Source: Calothrix sp. NIES-4101 (GTDB lineage Bacteria; Cyanobacteriota; Cyanobacteriia; Cyanobacteriales; Nostocaceae). Taken from it: DNA of 64,000 bases. The stretch is taken from NCBI GenBank assembly GCA_004296455.1, contig AP018280.1:6808794-6872793 (forward strand). Direction: 5' to 3'. The notes under the pieces were generated by a model that did no database searches, was not told where the DNA came from, and was given only the letters and a program-made list of their open reading frames with translations. The translations under genes were made by a program, and so were the position numbers. Every line of letters begins with the position of its first letter. The first letter of the stretch is position 1. Shown piece by piece: positions 46,132 to 55,519 of the stretch.

Positions 46132-47136
46132 ATGACGACTAAGCCGGAACGGGTGGTGCTGATTGGAGTTGCTGGAGACTCTGGGTGTGGTAAATCTACG
46201 TTTTTGCGTCGCCTGACAGATTTATTTGGTGAAGAGTTAATGACAGTTATCTGTCTGGACGACTATCATTGTCTCGATCGCAAACAGCGCAAAGAAACTG
46301 GAATCACTGCGCTTGACCCCAGAGCAAACAATTTTGACCTCATGTATGAGCAAATTAAAACGCTCAAAGAAGGTCAATCGATCATGAAGCCGATCTATAA
46401 CCACGAAACCGGCATGATTGATCCTCCCGAATTAATCCAACCAAATCATATTATCGTTGTTGAAGGTTTGCATCCTTTATATGATGAACGGGTACGCTCT
46501 CTGATTGACTTTAGCGTTTACTTTGACATCAGTGATGAAGTCAAAATTGCCTGGAAAGTTCAACGCGATATGGCAGAACGTGGTCATAGCTATGATGATG
46601 TGCTGCAAGCAATCAACTCACGCAAACCAGACTTTCAAAAATACATCGAACCTCAACGCGAATTTGCAGATGTGGTTCTCCAGGTATTGCCAACCAATCT
46701 GATCAAAAACGACGAAGAACGCAAAGTCTTGCGTGTGCGGATGCTTCAACGTGAAAACAAAGAAGGCTTTGAACCCGTTTACCTGTTTGATGAAGGTTCC
46801 ACAATTAACTGGACTCCTTGTGGACGTAAGCTAACTTGTTCTTATCCTGGTATGCAAGTATACTACGGTTCAGATGTGTACTATGGTCGCTACGTCTCTG
46901 TCTTAGAGGTCGATGGTCAGTTTGATAATCTTGATGAAGTGATTTATATCGAGACTCATTTGAGCAAGACATCGACTAAATATGAAGGTGAGATGACACA
47001 CCTATTACTTCAGCACCGCGAATATCCAGGTTCCAATAATGGTACCGGATTATTCCAAGTACTTACTGGTTTAAAAATGCGTGCCACTTACGAACGTTTA
47101 ACATCAAAAGAAGCTCAGTTAGCAGCAAAAATTTAA
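46132..47136 (+). CDS. prk: Phosphoribulokinase
   Basis: Calvin-cycle kinase that converts ribulose 5-phosphate and ATP to ribulose 1,5-bisphosphate in the cytosol. 334 residues, the normal cyanobacterial length. P-loop GVAGDSGCGKS (13-22), with Cys19 inside it and Cys41 in VICLDDYHC forming the usual redox pair sensed by thioredoxin and CP12. VVEGLHPLYDERVR and EYPGSNNGTGLFQ are family signatures. ATG is preceded by AGAGGAGATT, a strong ribosome site. It is monocistronic with a clean terminator 57 bases downstream. Confidence 0.97.
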   Translation: MTTKPERVVLIGVAGDSGCGKSTFLRRLTDLFGEELMTVICLDDYHCLDRKQRKETGITALDPRANNFDLMYEQIKTLKEGQSIMKPIYNHETGMIDPPELIQPNHIIVVEGLHPLYDERVRSLIDFSVYFDISDEVKIAWKVQRDMAERGHSYDDVLQAINSRKPDFQKYIEPQREFADVVLQVLPTNLIKNDEERKVLRVRMLQRENKEGFEPVYLFDEGSTINWTPCGRKLTCSYPGMQVYYGSDVYYGRYVSVLEVDGQFDNLDEVIYIETHLSKTSTKYEGEMTHLLLQHREYPGSNNGTGLFQVLTGLKMRATYERLTSKEAQLAAKI

Positions 47137-47192
47137 GTATTCCGCTTTAGTCTTGAATTCAAATCGCCGACAATCTTATTGACTTCCCAAAG

Positions 47193-47214
47193 GACACCGC
47201 ATGGTGTCTTTTTT
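47193..47214 (+). terminator. Intrinsic terminator of prk
   Basis: GACACC (47193-47198), loop GCAT, GGTGTC (47203-47208), then six T. Perfect stem, directly after prk. Confidence 0.9.
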
Positions 47215-47497
47215 GTGTCATGACCAAATTTAAGCTGTGTTAAATATAATTTCTGAATCAGAGAATACATTTTTGTAAAATATCTGACTAAATTTTATGT
47301 AAAAAATAGATGTCAGACATATGTATTTACTTTAAAGAGATTGAGCAAGAATAGAGGAATTTTCGTAAAGATAACAAAACACTAAGTATCGGCACTGAAA
47401 ATGGTGTTACGATCGCAAATTGAGTATCCAGATAAAATCTAGAAGTTTTATCTAGATGCAAAATTCCATATTTCCATAGTTTATGGAGGAATTACAT

Positions 47498-48760
47498 TTG
47501 TCACGTAAAAATCTATTTACCTCCGAGTCAGTCACAGAGGGACATCCCGATAAAGTCTGCGACCAAATCTCAGATACTATCTTGGATGCATTACTGACAC
47601 AAGACCCCCTTAGCCGCGTTGCTGCTGAGGTAGTAGTTAATACTGGGATGGTAGTGATTACAGGTGAAATCACTACCCAAGCGAATGTTAACTATGTCAA
47701 ATTAGTTCGGCAAAAAATCTCTGAAATCGGTTATAACGACGCAGATAACGGTTTTTCTGCGACTAGCTGCTCGGTTTTAGTGGCATTAGACGAACAATCA
47801 CCCGATATTGCTCAAGGTGTCGATTCAGCCCACGAAACCCGCGAGCAAAGCAGTGATGAACTGTTTGACAAAATCGGTGCTGGTGACCAAGGTATTATGT
47901 TTGGTTTTGCTTGTAACGAAACCCCTGAACTCATGCCTTTACCCATCAGCCTTGCCCATCGTGTGGCTCGAAGGTTAGCGTCGGTTCGTAAAAATGGTGC
48001 TTTGTCTTACCTACGCCCTGATGGTAAAACTCAAGTTACCGTGGTTTACGAAGATGGTCGTCCCGTTGGTATTGATACAATTTTGATTTCAACCCAACAT
48101 GATGCCATCATTGGTGATATTACCGATGAGGCAGCCGTACAGGGAAAAATTAAACAAGACCTCTGGACTGCTGTAGTTGAGCCTGTATTCGGTGACATCA
48201 CAATTAAACCGGATAGCACAACACGATTTTTGGTCAACCCTACAGGTAAGTTTGTAGTCGGTGGACCTCAAGGTGATGCAGGTTTAACAGGACGTAAAAT
48301 TATCGTTGACACCTACGGTGGTTACTCGCGTCATGGTGGTGGTGCTTTCTCTGGTAAAGACCCTACAAAGGTTGATCGTAGTGCTGCTTATGCTTGCCGT
48401 TACGTTGCTAAAAATATAGTTGCGGCGGGTTTAGCTGATAAGTGTGAAGTGCAGTTAAGCTATGCAATCGGTGTTGCTAGACCAACAAGTATTTTTGTGG
48501 ATACTTTTGGTACAGGCAAAGTTAGTGATGATGTCTTGCTGGAATTAATCAAAAATAATTTTGAGTTACGTCCCGCAGGAATTATTCACACATTGGGGTT
48601 AAAGAACTTGCCAAAAGAACGAGGCGGACGTTTTTATCAGGACATCGCGGCTTACGGTCATTTTGGTCGAGATGATTTAGATTTACCCTGGGAACGTACC
48701 GATAAGGCAGCATTACTGAAAGCTGCGGCAAGCGAGTTAAAACCTGCTGCGTTAGCGTAG
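47498..48760 (+). CDS. metK: S-adenosylmethionine synthase
   Basis: Makes S-adenosylmethionine from ATP and methionine in the cytosol. 420 residues from a TTG start at 47498. This start is preferred over the ATG at 47483 because GGAGGA, a perfect Shine-Dalgarno, lies seven bases before TTG and would be inside the coding region otherwise, and because orthologs begin [18 protein letters not shown]. Methionine/ATP-binding [26 protein letters not shown] hexapeptide region, [16 protein letters not shown] and the [16 protein letters not shown] loop are all intact. An imperfect hairpin AGATAAAA/TTTTATCT lies in the leader at about 47431-47455. The product also feeds CheR in this window. Confidence 0.96.
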   Translation: MSRKNLFTSESVTEGHPDKVCDQISDTILDALLTQDPLSRVAAEVVVNTGMVVITGEITTQANVNYVKLVRQKISEIGYNDADNGFSATSCSVLVALDEQSPDIAQGVDSAHETREQSSDELFDKIGAGDQGIMFGFACNETPELMPLPISLAHRVARRLASVRKNGALSYLRPDGKTQVTVVYEDGRPVGIDTILISTQHDAIIGDITDEAAVQGKIKQDLWTAVVEPVFGDITIKPDSTTRFLVNPTGKFVVGGPQGDAGLTGRKIIVDTYGGYSRHGGGAFSGKDPTKVDRSAAYACRYVAKNIVAAGLADKCEVQLSYAIGVARPTSIFVDTFGTGKVSDDVLLELIKNNFELRPAGIIHTLGLKNLPKERGGRFYQDIAAYGHFGRDDLDLPWERTDKAALLKAAASELKPAALA

Positions 48761-49046
48761 TTGCTGTTTTAGCAATCTCTGATGATTCTTCGTACACCTG
48801 GATAATAGGTTAAAAAATATTTTGAGATATAGGGCATAGGTAGCTGTTTTTGGTTTCCCATGCCCTTTTCTGGACTTTTGAGATAACGCTCAGATACTGG
48901 AGCTATTTTTATTATTTTCTAGTACCCTCAATATTAAGTGCATCACGATAGTGGTTTTGATCGCCAGAACAGCGTATGCTATCAAAAAAACAAGCACTTT
49001 CTATCAATATTTTTAGTAAACTGCAACAAAATTTGACGCAAAAACA

Positions 49047-50732
49047 GTGCCAGTCGAACAGTCCTCCGATGATGAATTACCAACTATTGAGTTTCCTTCC
49101 CGGAGGAAATTAAAAGCTAGTTCTTGGCGTATCCACCAAAAAATTGGCTATGGATATTTTCTGGCTATTGGTATTGGCTTTTTTGGTTCGTTCACAGGTT
49201 TTATCATTGCCAACTATTATCGGGGTCAAGAAATTCGGCAATTAATGCAAGCCGATACTCAATCTCAGCTTTTAGCTGGTTATAAAGATGCGGCATTAGG
49301 AGCGCAATTAAGTAGCTTCAAATTACCTGCTTTGATTCAAAATCCCCAGCAGTTGCAAGCGAAAAAACAGGAGTTTTTTCGGGATATTGAGAAGGCAGAG
49401 AAGTGGAAAAATGAAATCACTCAATTTATTGGTAGCCAACGGGGTTTAGTTCCCAGACCTGAAAGTGTTCAAGCACTGTTAGATGATTATGCTAAAAATT
49501 TAAATTCTTATGTTGGTCAGGTTGAGTCGATTTTACAAGAGGTAGAGGCTAAACAGCAACTTCAACCACGGGAAGTTACTGTGCTGCAATCAGAATTGCT
49601 GGAAGTCATGCGTGGAGAAACGGCTCTGCAATTAGATGAACTTTCTCAAAGACTGGCGAATACACTGCAAAGTGCAGAAGAAGAACGCATTAAGCGTAAT
49701 GAAGATGTCAAAGAAGCAAAAATGGTTGAAAGAGGAATTAGCATTATCAGTATGTTAGTTTCTGTTGTCATTGCTGCCGTCGTCGCTTGGCGAACTTCCC
49801 GGGCGATCGCCGAACCTGTGATCACTGTTACTCAAGTAGCCGAACAAGTTGCTAAAAAATCTAATTTCGATTTACGCGCACCAATAACCACGGAAGATGA
49901 AATTGGTCTACTAGCAAAATCACTGAACAGATTAATTGAGAGGGTATCAGAAAGAACAAAAGAATTGCAGCAGGCAAAAGAAGAAGCCGAAGCTGCGAGT
50001 AAAACCAAGAGTCAGTTCCTTGCCAATATCAGCCACGAATTACGAACTCCCCTGAATGCTGTAATTGGTTTGAGTCAATTATTACAAGATGATGCTATTG
50101 ATATCGGACTATCGGGAGATTTTGCCACCGACTTAGAAACAATCAATGCCGCAGGTAGGCACTTACTGGAATTGATTAATGACATTCTTGACTTGTCAAA
50201 AATCGAAGCCGGGAAAATGACGCTTTACCCAGAAACATTTGAAATTGCCACATTGATTCATAATGTTGTACTTACAGTCAGACCTGCGATCGAAAAAAAT
50301 GGCAACATTTTGGAAATTCTCTGCGATTCCCAATTGGGGACAATGTATGCAGATCAAACCAGAGTGAGACAGGTATTGTTGAATTTACTCAGTAATGCAG
50401 CTAAATTTACGACTAATGGGAAAGTATCCTTAAAAGTGTGGACGGAAAAAATAGAGAAAGAAAATAATCAAGGTGGGAAGCATACAGTAGAAAAAATTAT
50501 TTTTACTGTTAGCGACACAGGTATTGGCATGTCCTATCATCAACAACAGCATTTGTTCAAACCCTTTACCCAGGGTGATGCTTCCACCACTAAAAAGTAT
50601 GGTGGTACTGGTTTAGGTTTAGCAATTAGCCGCCATTTTTGTCAAATGATGGGGGGAGAGATTTTAGTTAAAAGTGAACCAGGTAAAGGTTCTGTTTTTA
50701 TTGTTTATATGCCATTAATGGCAGAGTTATAG
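49047..50732 (+). CDS. Membrane sensor histidine kinase (HAMP-HisKA-HATPase)
   Basis: 561 residues starting at GTG. Membrane helix 1 ([20 protein letters not shown], about 37-56) and helix 2 ([18 protein letters not shown], about 231-248) flank a helical extracytoplasmic sensor rich in Gln and Leu that resembles four-helix-bundle sensors. HAMP follows ([18 protein letters not shown], then [13 protein letters not shown]), a coiled coil, HisKA with phospho-His in [18 protein letters not shown], and HATPase with [21 protein letters not shown] and [13 protein letters not shown]. No receiver domain and no adjacent response regulator, so it is an orphan kinase with unknown signal. Confidence 0.92.
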   Translation: MPVEQSSDDELPTIEFPSRRKLKASSWRIHQKIGYGYFLAIGIGFFGSFTGFIIANYYRGQEIRQLMQADTQSQLLAGYKDAALGAQLSSFKLPALIQNPQQLQAKKQEFFRDIEKAEKWKNEITQFIGSQRGLVPRPESVQALLDDYAKNLNSYVGQVESILQEVEAKQQLQPREVTVLQSELLEVMRGETALQLDELSQRLANTLQSAEEERIKRNEDVKEAKMVERGISIISMLVSVVIAAVVAWRTSRAIAEPVITVTQVAEQVAKKSNFDLRAPITTEDEIGLLAKSLNRLIERVSERTKELQQAKEEAEAASKTKSQFLANISHELRTPLNAVIGLSQLLQDDAIDIGLSGDFATDLETINAAGRHLLELINDILDLSKIEAGKMTLYPETFEIATLIHNVVLTVRPAIEKNGNILEILCDSQLGTMYADQTRVRQVLLNLLSNAAKFTTNGKVSLKVWTEKIEKENNQGGKHTVEKIIFTVSDTGIGMSYHQQQHLFKPFTQGDASTTKKYGGTGLGLAISRHFCQMMGGEILVKSEPGKGSVFIVYMPLMAEL

Positions 50733-51027
50733 TTACTTTGCCCAGCTAAAATTGACAAATTGAGATTGACTTGCAGAGCCGGAGATTATTATCCCTGCAA
50801 ATTTGCTTTGGCGTTCGACTAGCCGGAGTAGAAATTAATTGATGTCAAATCTGAATATATAAAATGAATATATCAATAAGTTTATTGGCTACTGAATAGT
50901 TAGTCATGATATTGTTTAGCAAAGGTAAATTTCATCTTCAGCTTTTGTTTACATTACCTTCTGATAGGTGACATTTTTGCAGTAGTAGATGGGAATACTA
51001 ACAATAAGTCCATTTTAACAAATAAAC

Positions 51028-51861
51028 ATGGTTAATCCTTTTACTCAAAAACCAGCACCGTATCTATTTAAAGAAGGAGATGCTTCAGATTATGAAGTTT
51101 TTGTTGGTAAAGCAGGTACTTGGTGTACGCGACATAAAGCAAGTGGAGAAACAATACAATCTGTGCAACCAGGTGGTTTAGATATGCTGAATATTGCTAA
51201 TCTAGGATTAAATATACTCAATCTTGGTGTTGGTATATATAATGCTACTCAACTTCGTAAAGTAAAACATAAATTAGAGGGAGTTCATGAAGATATCGAG
51301 TCAGGTTTTAAAGAATTAGGAAATAATGTCCAGTCAGGCTTTCAAGAATTAGAAAATAAGTTAGATAGAAATCACGAGCAGATTCGCGTATGTTTTCATA
51401 GTATTCAAAATGCTCTCACTGTTCAACATCGGACACTTGAGTTATTAGTGTCAAATCAAAATAATTGTGCAGAAAATCTGATTATTCTCCGTGAGGAGAT
51501 GCGTAGAGGTTTTCAAGATGTTATTGAAGAAGTAAAAGATATAGAAGCATTAAGAAAACGCGAAGAGTTTGAAACTAGAACTTTTAAATTACTCAAGGCA
51601 TATGAACGATTTACTTATATGTTACCTGAGTTATTAGAAGCAGACCAACTAACTGAAAGAGCAGAAGATTTAGAATCTTGGTTGCGAACTCAACTGAATC
51701 GAATAGAAATAGGAAAAGCTGAAAGATTACCTTTGTTTGTAGCTTTAGCTTTTAGTGTACGAGCGAAAGCGGATGCATTTGAAGCAAAAGGAGGTAATTA
51801 TTCAAGTTTTGCAACCAAGGATATTAACTTATTAATCAATGAAATATGTAGCGGTTGCTGA
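51028..51861 (+). CDS. Helical coiled-coil protein, function unknown
   Basis: 277 residues, not recognised. A short hydrophobic segment (LNIANLGLNILNLGVGIYNA, about 53-72) could be a membrane-associating helix. It is followed by an extended coiled coil (about 75-175) with repeated ESGFKELGNNVQSGFQELEN-like 11-residue periodicity, also seen in REEMRRGFQDVIEEVKD. The C-terminal part is a compact helical region. The ATG follows weak ribosome signals. It lies next to the transposon island starting at about 51.9 kb and is AT-rich, so it may be an accessory gene acquired with it. Repeats of this kind also occur in some effector or defence proteins, but no such role can be claimed. Confidence 0.65.
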   Translation: MVNPFTQKPAPYLFKEGDASDYEVFVGKAGTWCTRHKASGETIQSVQPGGLDMLNIANLGLNILNLGVGIYNATQLRKVKHKLEGVHEDIESGFKELGNNVQSGFQELENKLDRNHEQIRVCFHSIQNALTVQHRTLELLVSNQNNCAENLIILREEMRRGFQDVIEEVKDIEALRKREEFETRTFKLLKAYERFTYMLPELLEADQLTERAEDLESWLRTQLNRIEIGKAERLPLFVALAFSVRAKADAFEAKGGNYSSFATKDINLLINEICSGC

Positions 51862-51995
51862 AGAAGAAAGAAAAACTTACGTTCTCTAGATTATCTAACC
51901 AAAGAAGTCTATTTAAGTGCAAGATAATACGGTAGGATAGCCCAAAATCCTTGCATCACCGCGACCATCAGTACAAAAATGTACTGTTTGTAACT

Positions 51996-53349
51996 ATGTA
52001 CCGAAAACAGGGACAAAATCCAATCTCACCAGAGAACTTTGAACTGAGCTTTGAAGGCAAATTATCATCAGATAACCGTTGGGTAGTTTTGGCATCTTTA
52101 ATACCATGGGGAGAATTTGAAGAGGAATATTCTTCCAGGTTTTCTATGGAGATAGGAGCACCAGCAAAGTCATTCAGGATGGCATTAGGGGCATTAATAA
52201 TTAAAGAGAAACTGGGTATAAGCGACAGAGAAACAGTAGAACAGATTAAAGAAAACCCTTATCTACAATACTTTATAGGGATGTCTTCTTATAGCAATGA
52301 AGCACCATTTGATGCATCAATGTTAGTTAATTTTCGAGAAAGAATAAGTGCAGAATTAGTCAACAAAGTGAATCAAGAAACTGTGAAGAAGATACTAGAG
52401 ACAACATCTTCTCAGAAAACTGAAAAAAAAACAGAAGAACCAGAAGAATCAGAAGAACCAGAAAAAAAAGCTAATTCACCAAAAAATCGGGGAAAATTAA
52501 TATTAGATGCGACTTGTGCTCCCGGTGATATCAGCTATCCGACAGATATTGGGTTACTCACATCTTGCAAGGTTGCAGACAGAAAAAATTATAGACTCTC
52601 TTTATGAACAGATAAAAGGAAGATTAGAGAAAAAACCAAGAACTTATCGGGAAATCGCAAGACGTGACTACCTAGCAGTAGCGAAAAAACGTCGGGTATC
52701 ACACAAAGAACGAAGAGCAGCAATAAAAAAACAACTTCAGTATATTAAAAGAAATTTATCTTATATTGAACAAATAATAATTTCAGGAGTCAACCTAGAA
52801 AGTTTAAGTAAGCGACAATATAAGATGTTGCTAGTAGTCACAGAAGTCTATAATCAGCAACTATATTTATATGAAAATAAAAAACAGAGCATTGATGACC
52901 GCATTGTAAATTTAAGTCAACCACATATCCGTCCAATTGTCCGGGGTAAAGCCGGAAAACCCGTGGAATTTGGGGCTAAGTTGTCGGTTAGTTACTTTGA
53001 TGGATATGTATTTTTAGACCATATTAGTTGGGACAACTTTAATGAATCAGGAGATTTGAAAGCACAAGTAGAAGCGTATAGAAATTCTACTGGTTATTAT
53101 CCAGAATCGGTTCATGTAGATAAAATTTATCGCACCAGAGAAAACCGAGCTTGGTGTAAAGAAAGAGGTATTAGAATTAGTGGAATTCCTTTAGGAAGAC
53201 CTCCAAAAAATGTGAGTAAAGAACAAAAAAAGCAAGCTTTACAAGATGAAAGAATTCGTAATTCTATTGAGGGAAAGTTCGGACAAGGTAAAAGAAGATT
53301 TAGTCTGGGTAGAGTGATGGCAAAACTATCTCATACTTCTCAAACGTAG
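51996..53349 (+). pseudogene. IS5/DUF772-type transposase, frameshifted and 3'-truncated
   Basis: Frame 1 (51996-52607) has the DUF772 N-terminal domain (GAPAKSFRMALGALIIKEKL, NPYLQYFIGMSSY) and the first catalytic Asp in LILDATCAPGDISYPTD. A one-base insertion near 52558-52563 moves the reading to frame 2, which continues LARLQTEKIIDSLYEQIKGR through GKPVEFGAKLSVSYFDGYVF to SIEGKFGQGKRRFSLGRVM. The frame then stops at AKLSHTSQT, where relatives continue for some 40-60 residues. The stop codon TAG lies inside the left terminal repeat of the next IS. The 52507 start of frame 2 is not a real start. Non-functional. Confidence 0.85.
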
Positions 53350-54648
53350 TTTTTCACTCTCCTGCATCAAAAAAGGATTAAGAAGCAACAGGAATGGGGG
53401 GATGTTTTATACCTTTACGAGCCTGAGTAAGAACCATTGCAATATAACCCCAAGGATCAACTTTTCTGAGACGACAAGTTTCAATGACACTCAAAACAGA
53501 GCAGTAAGCTAAACTGCCTTCAGTAGTGCGAGTACCATAGCTAATACGTCGAGCAATAACGGCATGTCGTAAAGCCCGTTCAGCCTCATTATTGGTTGCT
53601 GGTAATTGCGGATGATAAAAACACGCAACCACAGCGTCCCAATCAGCTAAAATTAACCACCGATATTTCCCTTTCTCATACCAGGGTGTTTCATCAAGGT
53701 GGATTATTTCTGACGATTGCAATTGTTCAATTAATTCCTCAACGACTGGGGAACAAGCTATTCCTACCTCTCGAATACATCTGTCGATTGTTCCGACTGA
53801 CAGCGATACACCTACCCAATCGTTCAATAACTCTCTTATTTTCGGTCGGGACATACGGTATCGTATTGCAACAGAAGCAATAAACGTTGCCAGCATCGGA
53901 CCGACAAGTCCATACTCCTGCAAGCTTAAATCTCTGCTTCTTCCTTCAACTACCGAAACATACCCGACTAAAGGCTTTTCTTTTGTTTGGTGTCCACAGG
54001 TGCAAGTCGCCTGATAGTAATGATGAAGCGTACACTTTACCTCAATTCCAGACTCTAATTTTTCCAGTTCCAATACGTAATAGCCCATGTGGGGTTTTGC
54101 TTGTTGGTCTATTTCTAATCCACTGTTACACGATGCACAAGTTTTTGGGTAATGGGATATGGTTTGGTTTGGCACTAAGGGTGCTGTCCGCCATATCCCC
54201 TTAGCCCCTGGTTGTTTTCCCGGCTTTTTTAGAGCGAATCCCTTACTTTTTGGTTTTTCCCTGGATTCGGAAACAACCTTATCTTCTTGCTTTGGTTCTG
54301 TTTGTGATTCTGAGTGCGGTGTTTGTTCTTCTTGGTGTAACCCTGATTTTTCCTTACTTTTGAATTGGTCTGATGATGGGGGTAAGGAACTATTGCTCGA
54401 ATTTTGCTCTAATTTTTCTAGTTGCTCGACTGCTAGTTTATGAAGATTTCCCGCAACTTCCACCAATTTCTGCTTGTCCAGAGATTGGAAGTAGTCCCGG
54501 TTCATTTGTGCTAAGTCTTCTTTACTCAGTCGGTTCATGAGCTTTTGGTTTGCATTGCACAATGATTTTTTACATTACCATATGAACTACACCCCTAGTT
54601 TTACCTACACTGCAAACTCTTGTTTTAGGGGGGAAAGTGAAAAACTAC
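53346..54648 (-). mobile_element. IS66-type element, 1303 bp, defective, without target duplication
   Basis: The ends are inverted copies of GTAGTTTTTCACT (53346-53358 and 54636-54648) extending imperfectly inward (CTCC versus TTCC). It carries one transposase gene that lacks the catalytic middle. The flanks (TCTCAAAC on the left, GATTTCAG on the right) are not duplicates, so DNA beside the insertion has been deleted or rearranged. TnpA and TnpB partners of full IS66 elements are missing. Confidence 0.75.
53378..54538 (-). CDS. IS66 transposase with in-frame internal deletion
   Basis: 386 residues from ATG 54538. N-terminal helix-rich region with LEQNSSNSSLPPSSDQFKSK, the TnpC Lys/Pro linker, zinc finger CASCNSGL...CTCGHQTK, the domain LVGPMLATFIASVAIRYRMS, and the first catalytic Asp in IIHLDETPWYEKGKYRWL. 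The sequence then jumps directly to ADWDAVVACFYHPQLPATNN and NNEAERALRHAVIARRISYG (catalytic Glu). In intact IS66 transposases about 130-150 residues with the second Asp and the CWAHLLRK motif lie between. The reading frame is preserved across the gap. It cannot catalyse transposition alone; it could bind ends or act as an inhibitor. Confidence 0.8.
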   Translation of the reverse strand: MNRLSKEDLAQMNRDYFQSLDKQKLVEVAGNLHKLAVEQLEKLEQNSSNSSLPPSSDQFKSKEKSGLHQEEQTPHSESQTEPKQEDKVVSESREKPKSKGFALKKPGKQPGAKGIWRTAPLVPNQTISHYPKTCASCNSGLEIDQQAKPHMGYYVLELEKLESGIEVKCTLHHYYQATCTCGHQTKEKPLVGYVSVVEGRSRDLSLQEYGLVGPMLATFIASVAIRYRMSRPKIRELLNDWVGVSLSVGTIDRCIREVGIACSPVVEELIEQLQSSEIIHLDETPWYEKGKYRWLILADWDAVVACFYHPQLPATNNEAERALRHAVIARRISYGTRTTEGSLAYCSVLSVIETCRLRKVDPWGYIAMVLTQARKGIKHPPIPVAS

Positions 54649-54990
54649 GATTTCAGAGAATTATTTAAACCTGGTATTGGAAATATAGAAATTATTAATG
54701 GAAAACAATGTATTCCTTTGAGAACAATAGATGACTATGATTGGTATATACGTTTTGCTGGTGAAGATAGATTAACTTTCAATATTCACTCTTCGCGATC
54801 GGCAATTTCACTAAGTGAAATATTGCATAAGTTAGGACATCCAAATCCTCAAAACGGAGTAATTGAAAAAAAATCTATTAATTTACTTATGAATTTTGCA
54901 CTTCCCGAAGCAAGTAAAAATATTTCTTATCTTATAAAAAACGAGTTTTCTCTAGATAAATCTCCTCAATTTACAGCTTATGGAATGTAA
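54637..54990 (+). CDS. Hypothetical protein whose start codon lies in an IS66 terminal repeat
   Basis: 117 residues, no recognised family. The frame begins GTG AAA AAC TAC, bases that belong to the right terminal inverted repeat of the IS66 element (54636-54648). Only from GATTTCAG onward is it native sequence, starting FRELFKPGIGNIEIING. It is therefore probably the 3' part of a longer gene truncated by the insertion. The remainder looks like a globular alpha/beta protein (IDDYDWYIRFAGEDRLTFNI, HKLGHPNPQNGVIEKKSINL). AGGGGGGAAA upstream could act as a ribosome site, so expression of the truncated product is possible. Confidence 0.5.
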   Translation: MKNYDFRELFKPGIGNIEIINGKQCIPLRTIDDYDWYIRFAGEDRLTFNIHSSRSAISLSEILHKLGHPNPQNGVIEKKSINLLMNFALPEASKNISYLIKNEFSLDKSPQFTAYGM

Positions 54991-55059
54991 AGATAGTTAA
55001 TTTAATCTTGGGTTAGGTGCAAATTAATACTGTTCAAAAACCCATAATAGCTATCATGT

Positions 55060-55361
55060 ACCAAACCCATAATATGGTAAATTAACCTTGAAACATGGTT
55101 GTTTAAAATAATCCAAAAATTGCTTTACTGGTTCAAATTTAGCAATTTCAGCCTCCGGAAATTGAATTTCACAATTCAATCACCTTCATATTTTTCTCCT
55201 GCTGGGACATCGGTAAAAACTTCTTTATCAAGAAATACTAATGTGTACGGTTCTAAATAACTAACTACTTCCGGGAAAAACAACTCTAAAAACTCAACAA
55301 TAAATGCTTGGTGGTGCAGAAAACTTTTCTGAGTCTCATGACGGACTGCGTAGATGGTCAA
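55060..55361 (-). pseudogene. Decayed gene related to Rpn/PD-(D/E)XK nuclease-like proteins
   Basis: The minus strand from 55361 reads HHQAFIVEFLELFFPEVVSY then LEPYTLVFLDKEVFTDVPAG and stops after EKYEGD (55176). This matches the beginning of a family of cyanobacterial Rpn/DUF4351-type putative nucleases, in which the frame would continue for about 250 residues. Past the stop a different frame still reads as protein (FPEAEIAKFEPVKQFLDYF, ending PYYGFGT), so the gene has broken up by indels. The normal N-terminus is also altered. It lies in the same degraded island as the two transposases. Confidence 0.55.
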
Positions 55362-55519
55362 AATAGCGCCTGAAAGCTATTATCCTCGTTCCATTTTTTG
55401 AGAAACGCTAAAATATCCGTCTCGTCGAAAATCCTTTATTTATAAGGATTCCAGGACTTTTCTGCACCACTAAGCAATAAATGTTGATAAAAGCTCTTTA
55501 AATAATCTATCGTGATCAA

